From positions 1 through 11,520 of the forward strand of contig JACRTZ010000208.1 of assembly GCA_014304965.1 (NCBI GenBank): 11,520 nucleotides of DNA. Direction: 5' to 3'. Below the pieces are notes generated by a model. The model did not search any database and was not told the DNA's origin. It saw nothing but the letters and a program-made list of their open reading frames with translations. The position numbers and the translations under genes were made by a program. This document shows, piece after piece, positions 1-10,148 of the stretch (positions within the stretch are counted from its first letter, which is position 1; each line of letters starts with the position of its first letter). This DNA comes from Vulcanimicrobiota bacterium. Lineage in GTDB: Bacteria > Vulcanimicrobiota > Vulcanimicrobiia > Vulcanimicrobiales > Vulcanimicrobiaceae.

Positions 1-1
1 G

Positions 2-3808
<3,807 letters not shown>

Positions 3809-3882
3809 CTTCCGCACGGCGCGGGACGGGTTTCGCGAGTAGCGAGCCACCGGCCGTGGGCGGGTGGACTAGGGTCGCAGGC

Positions 3883-3887
3883 GAAGG
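3883..3887 (+). promoter_or_regulatory. Shine-Dalgarno-like GAAGG for the antiporter
   Basis: GAAGG lies 6 nt before the GTG at 3894 and supports that codon as the start. No ATG in the same frame is available at a sensible position for the first membrane helix. Confidence 0.5.
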
Positions 3888-3893
3888 TTCGGT

Positions 3894-5063
3894 GTGTCGC
3901 AAGACGTTTCAGCAGGCGTTGCTGCCTTTGTGGCGTTGCTCGCCTTCGCCGTCCTCGTCTCCATCGCCGCGGAGCGCGCCCGCATTCCGGCCGCAGTCTT
4001 GCTCGTGGGCGTCGGGGCGGTATTCGGATCCATCTGGCATGTAAAGCCGCCGTTCCAATTCGGCCCCGCTGTGTTCTTCGTGTTCCTTCCGCCGTTGATC
4101 TTCGAAGCGGCCTGGAGCATCGACCTCGCAGCGTTGCGCGCGTGCGTGCTCCGCGTTGGACTGCTCGCATTGCCCGGGACGGTCGTGAGTGCGCTCGTCG
4201 TGGCCGCGGTCGTCGTTGCGACCGACAAATTGCCCTTCGGATCCGCGCTTCTCCTTGGCGCGATGATCTCGGCGACCGATCCCGTTGCCGTGGTCGCCGT
4301 CTTCCGCCACGCGGCGGTACCGACGCGCATAAAGACGCTGGTCGAAGCTGAATCGCTGTCCAACGACGGCGTCGCGGTCGTGCTCTACGGGATCGCTTTG
4401 GCGCTGGTGCAAGGAACTTCGGTGAGCTGGCCCGCTGCCGTCGGGCACGGCATCGTCGAGATCGCCGGAGGGATCGTTGTCGGCGCTGCATGCGCCGTAC
4501 CGCTCTGGCTCGTGCTCCGTATGACGCGCTCGTCGGAGTATGAAGTCACGACAACCATCGTCTTGGCATACATCGCATACCTGCTTGCCGACCATCTCAC
4601 GTTTTCCGGAATCTTCGCGACGGCCTCGGCTGCGGTCGCATTGCGGGCGCTTCTGCAACCGGGCATGAACATGCACAACCGTGACATCGTAGACGAGTTT
4701 TGGAGGTCCGGAGCATACATTGCAAATGCCGCAGTATTCCTCGCGACGGGCCTTCTTATAAACATTCCCCGTGCGCTTCACGAGCCCGTGCTGGTCGCGG
4801 TCGTCGTAGCGGCCGTTCTCGTAGCTCGCGTCGCGCTTTCGTTTGCGGCCGGTGACGACCGCGCGTCGCGCATTACCGTGTTTCTCGCCGGGATGCGCGG
4901 CGCGCTCCCGCTTGCGCTGGCTCTTGCCCTCCCGCAGAACCTTCCGTTTCGCGCCGAGATGATCGACGGCGTATTCGCCGTCGTGCTCTTCACCTTGGTG
5001 TTCCAAGGATCGCTGCTCGAGCCCGTCGTGTCGCGTCTCTACGGAAAAATCGAGCCGGCGTGA
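3894..5063 (+). CDS. CPA1-family Na+(K+)/H+ antiporter (NhaP-like)
   Basis: Inner-membrane cation/proton antiporter of the CPA1 family, exchanging cytoplasmic Na+ or K+ for protons; the cation cannot be read from sequence. The 389 residues are almost wholly hydrophobic and fit about 12-13 helices, with very little C-terminal tail, so the regulatory cytosolic domain of longer relatives is absent. Signature residues are visible: FEAAWSIDL (70-78), ATDP (127-130) in the first unwound helix, E153 and the ion-binding pair N157-D158 in SLSNDGVAVV, and GMRG (333-336) followed by a long Leu/Ala helix. The Asn-Asp pair, rather than Asp-Asp, is the mark of electroneutral CPA1 exchangers. The start is GTG with a fair ribosome site 6 nt upstream. 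The last 4 nt overlap the start of the DUF389 gene, so the two are very likely translationally coupled. The family is firm; the physiological role (pH or salt homeostasis) is inferred. Confidence 0.92.
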   Translation: MSQDVSAGVAAFVALLAFAVLVSIAAERARIPAAVLLVGVGAVFGSIWHVKPPFQFGPAVFFVFLPPLIFEAAWSIDLAALRACVLRVGLLALPGTVVSALVVAAVVVATDKLPFGSALLLGAMISATDPVAVVAVFRHAAVPTRIKTLVEAESLSNDGVAVVLYGIALALVQGTSVSWPAAVGHGIVEIAGGIVVGAACAVPLWLVLRMTRSSEYEVTTTIVLAYIAYLLADHLTFSGIFATASAAVALRALLQPGMNMHNRDIVDEFWRSGAYIANAAVFLATGLLINIPRALHEPVLVAVVVAAVLVARVALSFAAGDDRASRITVFLAGMRGALPLALALALPQNLPFRAEMIDGVFAVVLFTLVFQGSLLEPVVSRLYGKIEPA

Positions 5064-5953
5064 ACGAATCGCAACGAAAGCTGGTCGCCGGCGAAGCGTC
5101 GTGCGCGATCGCGACCCTCGGCCTCGTCGAGAACAGTGTCGCGGTAATTATTGGGGCGATGATCGTCGCGCCGCTCATTACGCCGATTCAGGCATTTGCG
5201 TACGCCTCGTTAGCCGGCGACGCGGTATTGGTTCGACGCTCGCTGCTAACGGCGAGCGCTGGTGCTGCCACCGCCATAGCCGTCTCGGCGTTGCTCGGCC
5301 TGCTCATTCGCTTACCGGCGAGCGGCTCGGAAATTTTAGCCCGGACACGGCCGACGGTACTCGATCTCGGGATCGCAGTGGCGGCCGGTGGAATCGCGGG
5401 GTTCGCGCAGGTGAGACCCGCGATCGGCAACACCGTCGCCGGCACCGCGATCGCGGTCGCGCTTATGCCGCCTCTCTGCGTCGTTGGGCTCGCCCTCGCG
5501 GCTGGGCAGTGGTCGTGGGCACAGGGCGCAGGGATGCTGTTCGGTACGAACTTCCTCGGTATCGCCCTTTCATGCATGATCGTCTACGTCATCGGAGGGC
5601 ACGTCGCAAAGCATAACCGGTTCGCGTTGATCACGACGGGCATCGTCACAGCCGCACTCATCGTTCCGCTCAGCGCGAGTTTCTACGAGATCGTCAGAGA
5701 GGCCAGGATCGAATCCCTGATCCGCAGTGAACTGGTGACGAACACCGTCGTGTTTCGGCACGTACGGCTGCTCGAGGCGCACTTTGATTGGTACACCAAA
5801 CCTGTCGCCGTCCAGCTCGACGTCTCATCGGAACAGCCCGTATCGTCATCCCAAGTTGCCGATCTGCAAGCGTTCGTCGCCAGGCGAACGGGCCAGCGCG
5901 TGGCTCTTACCATTCGCGTTACCCGATACGACACGGTGACCGTTTCGAGCTGA
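5060..5953 (+). CDS. DUF389 family membrane protein
   Basis: Membrane protein of the DUF389 (TIGR00341-like) family, whose biochemical function is not established. The family hallmark IIGAMIVAPLITPI spans residues 30-43, preceded by the characteristic IATLGLVENSVAV. About six hydrophobic segments are visible, near residues 13-40, 62-84, 101-118, 127-148, 156-179 and 188-206; the helix near 130-138 contains the conserved AVALMPPLCVVG. A soluble tail of about 90 residues with alternating hydrophobic residues follows (207-297). The protein lacks the N-terminal soluble domain found in some relatives. It begins with GTG inside the stop of the antiporter gene (GTGA overlap) and has only a weak ribosome site of its own, so its synthesis probably depends on translation of the antiporter. 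This suggests a shared role in ion or proton balance, which is inference from context. The stop is TGA at 5951-5953. Confidence 0.88.
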   Translation: MNESQRKLVAGEASCAIATLGLVENSVAVIIGAMIVAPLITPIQAFAYASLAGDAVLVRRSLLTASAGAATAIAVSALLGLLIRLPASGSEILARTRPTVLDLGIAVAAGGIAGFAQVRPAIGNTVAGTAIAVALMPPLCVVGLALAAGQWSWAQGAGMLFGTNFLGIALSCMIVYVIGGHVAKHNRFALITTGIVTAALIVPLSASFYEIVREARIESLIRSELVTNTVVFRHVRLLEAHFDWYTKPVAVQLDVSSEQPVSSSQVADLQAFVARRTGQRVALTIRVTRYDTVTVSS

Positions 5954-6012
5954 AGGCTTTGGCGGTTAGCGGCCGGTCAACTGTTCGTGAACCTCGGAAC
6001 AGCGAGCGCCCC

Positions 6013-6026
6013 GTACGTTTACGTAC
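6013..6026. repeat. Short inverted repeat GTACGT-TT-ACGTAC
   Basis: Two perfect 6-bp arms separated by 2 nt. The loop is too small for a good RNA hairpin, so if it means anything it would be a DNA site bound by a dimer. It lies downstream of both converging genes, where an operator is not expected, so chance is a fair explanation. Confidence 0.3.
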
Positions 6027-6087
6027 AGGACCTCTTTCAGGAGCGGACTGGGCGGGCGCTCGATTCAGAACGAGGGTGCATCGCTGA

Positions 6088-6298
6088 TTACACCGAGCCG
6101 ACAGCGCTCGGCGTCGATTCCCAACCGAGCACCCGGGCGATCATCTCAGTACGATTGCTGCTGCCCGTCTTATCGAGCATGCTTTTTATGTGGTCTTGGA
6201 CCGTCGACACGTGATGTACAGCTGCTTCCGATCTGGTCGAGATGGTTACCGTCGAGAAGAAGGCGAGCGCGGAATGCCCAGACCTCAAAAGCAACCCA
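6088..6298 (-). pseudogene. Remnant of a LuxR-type HTH regulator, frameshifted
   Basis: The minus strand encodes the C-terminal half of a LuxR/GerE helix-turn-helix domain: TVQDHIKSMLDKTG followed by SSNRTEMIARVLG and a stop at 6090-6088. This matches the family pattern TVQDHLKSIFDKTGVRSRRELVAR, covering the recognition helix and the last helix. Upstream the same frame loses resemblance. Shifting by one base at 6229 recovers RLLLDGNHLDQI, which fits the first helix and the start of the second (usual pattern xLLxxGxSTxxIA). The join reads as DQI then EAAVHHVS, where the family usually has IAEAxHxS plus about two residues before TVQDH. So the domain carries a net shift of one base (or loss of two) at about 6229 and a small deletion near 6208. 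There is no room for the rest of a regulator, because the copper ATPase gene ends at 6308. It is best read as a dead gene fragment. The family call is good; the decay model is inference. Confidence 0.7.
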
Positions 6299-6307
6299 GA
6301 CGCGTTT

Positions 6308-8629
6308 CTAGCGTTCGAGATGCAGACCGCGCAGCCGTAGCGCGTTCGTGATGACCGAAACGGAACTGAATGACATCGCGAGTGCGGCGACGACCGGGCT
6401 GAGGAGAATTCCGAACGCGGGATACAGGACGCCCGCCGCAATCGGAACGCCGAGTGCGTTGTAGAGGAACGCGAAGAGCAGATTTTCTCGAATGTTACGC
6501 ATCGTCGCGCGGCTCAGCGCCCGTGCCCGCACGATTCCGGCGAGGTCCCCTTTGACGAGCGTTATGCCGGCGCTCTGAATGGCGACGTCCGTTCCCGTTC
6601 CCATCGCGATGCCGACGTCGGCCGCGGCAAGAGCGGGCGCGTCGTTGACGCCGTCGCCTGCCATGGCGACGACCTTACCGCTCGATCGAAGTCCCTTGAC
6701 GATGCGCTGCTTGTCGTCAGGCAAGACGTCGGCATGCATGTCCTCGATCCCCAGTTTGGTCGCCACAACCTGAGCCGTCGTCGTGTTGTCGCCGGTCAGC
6801 ATCACGATGTGGATGCCATCAGCTTTCAGGGAGGTGAGGGCCGCTTGCGTCGTCGGCTTGATCGGATCGGCGATCGCGACGATGCCGGCCGGCGCGCCAT
6901 CGACGGCGACGAGGAGCGCCGTTGCGCCGTCGCGCTGAAAAGCTTCGACCTTCGCAGTGAGGTCGGCGAACGAAATCTTGCGATCCGCCATGAGTTTGGC
7001 ATTACCCACCGCGACGCTGCGACCGGCTACCGTGCCCGTCACACCCTTTCCGGTGATCGACTCGAAGTCCGTGGCTTCAAGGATTTCGACGCCGCGCTCG
7101 CCGGCGGCGGCGAGGATTGTCGCGGCCAAGGGGTGCTCGCTCGAACGTTCGAGTGCAGCGGCGAGGCCAATGACATCGGCCTCGTTCCGTCCGCTCGCCG
7201 TCGAGATAGCCGTCACTTTGGGCTTGCCCTCGGTCAACGTTCCGGTCTTGTCGATGACGAGTGTGTCGACTTTCTCGAGACGTTCGAGCGCCTCGGCCGA
7301 CTTGATGAGCACGCCCGCGCCGGCCCCCTTGCCGACGGCGACGCTGATCGACATCGGCGTGGCGAGGCCGAGCGCGCACGGACACGCGATGATAACGACC
7401 GAGACCGCTGCGATGAGGGCGTACGGGAACGACGGCGCCGGCCCCCATATCGCCCAAGCACCGAATGCAAGAAGCGCAGCCGCGACTACCACGGGTACGA
7501 AGTATCCGGACACCGTGTCGGCGAGCTTCTGAATGGGCGCTCGACTGCGCTGCGCCTGGGCGACCATGTCGACGATCCGGGCGAGCATTGTGTCGGAACC
7601 GATTTGCTCGGCGCGCATGACCAGGGAGCCCGTGCCGTTTACCGTGCCGCCGATGACCTTGTCGTTCGGGCCCTTCGGTGCGGGCATCGACTCGCCGGTG
7701 ACCATCGATTCGTCGACTGCGCTCGACCCTTCGAGCACCGAGCCGTCAACCGGCAGAGCGTCGCCCGGGCGGATGCGGAGCCGATCGCCGACGCGCAGTT
7801 GCTCGACCGGGATGTCTTCGTCATCCGCACCGTCGCGCAAGCGCCGAGCCGTCTTCGGCGCCAAATTCAACAGTGCGCGGATCGCGCCGCCGGTCTGATC
7901 GCGCGCCCGGAGTTCGAGCACCTGACCGAGGAGCACGAGGACCGTGATGACGGCCGCGGCTTCATAGTAGACCGCGACCGTCCCGCCCATGGTCCGGAAA
8001 CTCGGCGGAAAAATGCCGGGTGCGAACGTCGCCACAAGACTGTAAAGATACGCCGTTCCCGTCCCCAAGGCGATCAGTGTAAACATGTTGAGATTTCTTG
8101 AAACGAGCGACGCCCAGCCGCGTTCGAAGAACGGCCAGCCGGACCACAACACCACGGGAGTCGCCAGCGCGAACTGAATCCAGATCGACACGTTTGCCGG
8201 AACGAGTTGGTCGAGGTGCAGGATCGGAAAATGCGCGCCCATTTCGAGAACGAAGACCGGCAGCGCGAAGACCAGGCCGACCCAGAAGCGACGGCTCATG
8301 TCGATGAGCTCTGCGTTCGGCGGCGCCTCGGCTGTGACGGTCAGCGGCTCGAGAGCCATGCCGCAAATCGGACAACTCCCCGGCCCGTCGTTCCGAATCT
8401 GCGGATGCATCGGACAGGTGTAGGTCGCTTGCGCGGCAGCGGCAGGCGCATGAGCAGTCGTCAGACCAAGATATTCCTCGGGCGACGCGATGAATTTTGC
8501 CTGGCAACCGGCGGAGCAGAAGTGATACGTCGTTCCCTCGTGGACCAACGCATGCTCATGATCGCCGGCTTCCACTTCCATTCCGCAGACCGGGTCGATC
8601 ACCGACGGAGGTTTCGCGACGATCATCAC
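6308..8629 (-). CDS. copA: Copper-translocating P1B-1 ATPase with YHS and HMBD N-terminal domains
   Basis: Heavy-metal P-type ATPase that exports Cu(I) across the inner membrane using ATP. The N-terminus carries a YHS-type metal domain (DPVCGM 12-17, CSAGC 38-42) and then a heavy-metal-binding domain (CPMHP 72-76, CPICGM 86-91); the usual CxxC ferredoxin-like HMA domains are absent. The core is complete in 773 residues: actuator loop TGES (311-314), transport motif CPC (416-418), phosphorylated D460 in DKTGTLT, HP (499-500) and hinge GDGVND (658-663). The last two helices have Y723-N724 and MSFSS (752-756), the Cu(I)-selective P1B-1 signature. The start is GTG at 8629 or the adjacent ATG at 8626; AGAAAG is 7 nt before the GTG. 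Silver export is also possible for this class. No copper chaperone or regulator gene adjoins it; a dyad lies in its upstream region. It converges on the DUF389 gene. Confidence 0.95.
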   Translation of the reverse strand: MMIVAKPPSVIDPVCGMEVEAGDHEHALVHEGTTYHFCSAGCQAKFIASPEEYLGLTTAHAPAAAAQATYTCPMHPQIRNDGPGSCPICGMALEPLTVTAEAPPNAELIDMSRRFWVGLVFALPVFVLEMGAHFPILHLDQLVPANVSIWIQFALATPVVLWSGWPFFERGWASLVSRNLNMFTLIALGTGTAYLYSLVATFAPGIFPPSFRTMGGTVAVYYEAAAVITVLVLLGQVLELRARDQTGGAIRALLNLAPKTARRLRDGADDEDIPVEQLRVGDRLRIRPGDALPVDGSVLEGSSAVDESMVTGESMPAPKGPNDKVIGGTVNGTGSLVMRAEQIGSDTMLARIVDMVAQAQRSRAPIQKLADTVSGYFVPVVVAAALLAFGAWAIWGPAPSFPYALIAAVSVVIIACPCALGLATPMSISVAVGKGAGAGVLIKSAEALERLEKVDTLVIDKTGTLTEGKPKVTAISTASGRNEADVIGLAAALERSSEHPLAATILAAAGERGVEILEATDFESITGKGVTGTVAGRSVAVGNAKLMADRKISFADLTAKVEAFQRDGATALLVAVDGAPAGIVAIADPIKPTTQAALTSLKADGIHIVMLTGDNTTTAQVVATKLGIEDMHADVLPDDKQRIVKGLRSSGKVVAMAGDGVNDAPALAAADVGIAMGTGTDVAIQSAGITLVKGDLAGIVRARALSRATMRNIRENLLFAFLYNALGVPIAAGVLYPAFGILLSPVVAALAMSFSSVSVITNALRLRGLHLER

Positions 8630-8664
8630 ACGACGGCTTTCTGGAAGTTTAGAATTTCCGTACT

Positions 8665-8695
8665 ACTATACCCAACTTAGGGTGTTTTGAGTCGG
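8665..8695 (-). promoter_or_regulatory. Candidate promoter and dyad operator of the copper ATPase gene
   Basis: Reading the minus strand, a -10-like TATAGT sits at 8670-8665, about 36 nt before the GTG start. An imperfect dyad ACCCTAAGTTGGGT (8683-8670) lies directly upstream and abuts it. A poor -35 (CCGACT, 8695-8690) would give a 19-nt spacer. A long spacer with a dyad between the two hexamers is the layout used by MerR-family metal regulators; CsoR-type sites are also GC-rich dyads near copA promoters. The match is short and the regulator gene is not in the window, so this is only a candidate. Confidence 0.3.
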
Positions 8696-8765
8696 CGGCT
8701 CGCTCGTAGACCCCGGTTTCGCGGCGCTCAGTGTCCAGCAAGGGTGAGAATTTGACCGCGGGCTT

Positions 8766-9305
8766 TTACGAAGTGGGATCGTCGTATCGTGGCTGCTCCG
8801 GCAGCCACGATGTGTCGCCGTGCACCGGGGCAGGCCACCGGCCGAAAACGTCGGAAATGTAGAGAAGACGAACCGCTACAAGTTCCTCGCCATCATAGAG
8901 TCCATAGGCGCGGTAGTCGCCGTCACCGATACCTGAAGTCGAGCAGGCTCCGTGTGGGCCTGCCACGAGAGAGTCGTAGCTTTCGTGTGCATCGGAAATG
9001 CCTTCCTCGCTTTCGTAGACGCAGACCGTCGCAGCGTCATTGCCGATATCGTCTGAAATCAAGGTGTCGATGGTCGCGGTTTTGTCCGCGTCTTGGTGAC
9101 GGCAAATGAATTCCGAGACCCGCTCCCCCCATTGCCCGTATGATCTCGTCACGATGTGCGCGTCCCAACGGCCCTTGCGAGCGGGCAGATCGTATACGCA
9201 AAAGTCGAAGCGCTCTCCAAAGTAGAGCGAGTCCGAAATATTGAGCCGACCATTTAGCACCTGAAAGGTCATCGACTTTGGCACTCGATGGTGGCTGGGC
9301 TTCAT
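8766..9305 (-). CDS. Hypothetical protein, 179 residues, soluble
   Basis: I do not recognise this protein. It has no signal peptide, no membrane helix and no metal-binding cluster. The composition is balanced and acidic rather than Arg/Ser-rich like antisense frames, which supports real coding. The most distinctive part is near residues 121-152: a Cys-Ser-Thr stretch, then SGIGDGDYRAYGLYDGEELVAVRL. A GxGDGxYxxY-type turn followed by a hydrophobic strand also occurs in DUF4241-like and some immunity-like proteins, but I would not assign it on that. The N-terminus is uncertain: ATG at 9305 has a weak ribosome site, and an internal ATG at 9272 (residue 12) is an alternative. Four sampled 60-base lines of the gene are 52-60% GC, below the large genes around it, so transfer is possible. 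It lies alone between the copper ATPase and hydrolase genes, with about 136 nt downstream and 96 nt upstream. Confidence 0.7.
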   Translation of the reverse strand: MKPSHHRVPKSMTFQVLNGRLNISDSLYFGERFDFCVYDLPARKGRWDAHIVTRSYGQWGERVSEFICRHQDADKTATIDTLISDDIGNDAATVCVYESEEGISDAHESYDSLVAGPHGACSTSGIGDGDYRAYGLYDGEELVAVRLLYISDVFGRWPAPVHGDTSWLPEQPRYDDPTS

Positions 9306-9345
9306 CCGTCATTGGGCAGTACCTGAGACGTTGGATTTACTTGCA

Positions 9346-9381
9346 GAGCCTCCATTACTCGCCCTTGGCGAGTGGGGGCTC
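9346..9381 (-). repeat. Two-tier hairpin downstream of the hydrolase gene
   Basis: An inner perfect stem ACTCGCC/GGCGAGT (9357-9363 with 9367-9373, 3-nt loop) sits inside an outer stem GAGCC/GGCTC (9346-9350 with 9377-9381). It lies 21 nt past the hydrolase stop codon. No U-tract follows, so it is not a standard intrinsic terminator. It could stabilise the 3' end of the mRNA, or be one copy of a dispersed intergenic palindrome, a common element in high-GC genomes. Confidence 0.45.
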
Positions 9382-9401
9382 CTCGGATTTAGACATTACC
9401 G

Positions 9402-10091
9402 CTACGCGCGAAGGTACTTGTTGAACCACTCCAGCGTGCGCTGCCAAGCGAGTCTCGAGGCGGCCTCGTCGTAGCGCGGCGTCGTGTCGTTGAAAAAACC
9501 GTGGTTGGCCTTGGCGTAGATGTAGCCGGCGTGCGGCACGTTCGCGGCGGTGAGCGCGGCGTCGTAGGCCGGCCACGTCGCTGCAAGCCGCGTGTCGAGT
9601 TCACCTTGGTGCACGAGCACGACAGCCTTGATCTTGGGAATGTCGGCGGCCGCCGGAGGCGCGCCGTAAAAGGGAACTGCGGCACTGATATCCGGCATGC
9701 GCACCGCGAGCGTATTGGCGATGCTGCCGCCAAAGCAGAACCCGACCACGCCGAGGCGACCCGTGCTGTCGGGGCGCACTTTCAGCCAGGTGGCGGCGGC
9801 GATGAAGTCCTCGAGCATCTTTGCCTTATCCACTTTGCCGAAGAGCTCCGCCGCCTTCTCGTCGTCGTTGGGGTAGCCGCCGACCGACGATAGCCCGTCC
9901 GGAGCAAAGGCGATGAAGTTCGCCGTCGCCAGGCGGCGCGTGACGTCTTCGATGTACGGGGTCAATCCGCGATTCTCGTGCACGACGAGTACGGCGGGGA
10001 ACTTGCCGCTCGCGGCCGGTCGCGCGAGGTAACCCTTGATCGAACCGTTGCCTTGCGGCGACGCAACCGTGTCGTATTCGGTCTTGATCCG
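9402..10091 (-). CDS. Dienelactone hydrolase family protein (YghX-like), 5' end disrupted
   Basis: Alpha/beta hydrolase of the dienelactone hydrolase family, close in pattern to E. coli YghX; the substrate is unknown. Counting from GTG 9983 as residue 1, the catalytic parts are HENRG (2-6, with the active-site Glu), nucleophile C83 in GFCFGG, D130 in ELDTR and H161 in NHGF. The C-terminal half is intact, ending in WFNKYLRA. Homology plainly begins before that GTG: the 36 codons from 10091 encode RIKTEYDTVASP, then a GYLARP strand and PAVLVV, as in relatives. Yet an in-frame TAG at 10094-10092 precedes them and no ATG, GTG or TTG lies between. In another frame, ATG 10122 begins NPKNAAIIVADQD, which resembles the segment relatives have just before RIKTE. 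So the gene seems frameshifted near 10090. A product starting at 9983 would lack the first strands of the fold. It follows the peptidase gene by under 60 nt, so cotranscription is likely. The region may be a pseudogene or contain a sequencing indel. Confidence 0.85.
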   Translation of the reverse strand, partial: RIKTEYDTVASPQGNGSIKGYLARPAASGKFPAVLVVHENRGLTPYIEDVTRRLATANFIAFAPDGLSSVGGYPNDDEKAAELFGKVDKAKMLEDFIAAATWLKVRPDSTGRLGVVGFCFGGSIANTLAVRMPDISAAVPFYGAPPAAADIPKIKAVVLVHQGELDTRLAATWPAYDAALTAANVPHAGYIYAKANHGFFNDTTPRYDEAASRLAWQRTLEWFNKYLRA

Positions 10092-10148
10092 CTACAATGA
10101 TCGCCGCGTTTTTTGGATTCATCGCGATCGCTTGGTGAGCGCAGCGGT

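Larger units (their letters stand above)
5954..6307. other. Convergent intergenic region without an intact gene
   Basis: These 354 nt separate the rightward DUF389 gene from the leftward copper ATPase gene. The right-hand 210 nt hold a decayed LuxR-type domain on the minus strand (separate entry). The left-hand 130 nt contain a short perfect inverted repeat but no open frame that resembles a protein. No T-tract-bearing hairpin that would serve as an intrinsic terminator is visible for either gene. The lines covering 6121-6300 count at 52-58% GC, below the coding average. Confidence 0.6.

Noticed and set aside
3833..3859. Small inverted repeats between the helicase and antiporter genes as a possible terminator
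   Set aside because: Stems are only 4-5 bp with no T-tract; chance is expected at this GC content.
5966..5990. GTTC-GT-GAAC palindrome downstream of the DUF389 gene
   Set aside because: Four-base arms are too short to support a site or terminator, and no T-run follows.
5987..6214. Plus-strand open frame of 75 codons after the DUF389 gene
   Set aside because: No ribosome site or family resemblance, and its right half is antisense to the LuxR remnant.
6734..8101. Plus-strand open frame of 455 codons
   Set aside because: It is antisense to the copper ATPase, whose motifs are all in order; its product is Arg/Asp-rich and low in hydrophobic structure.
9037..9312. Overlapping 91-codon minus-strand frame starting at 9312
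   Set aside because: It overlaps the 179-residue hypothetical gene in another frame and has an Arg-rich shadow composition.
10108..10114. A AAA AAC heptamer in the frame of ATG 10122, a classic -1 slippery sequence just before the hydrolase
   Set aside because: A -1 slip leads to a frame that is not the hydrolase frame, and a +1 shift there meets the TAG at 10094-10092. Programmed frameshifting at this site cannot produce the enzyme.
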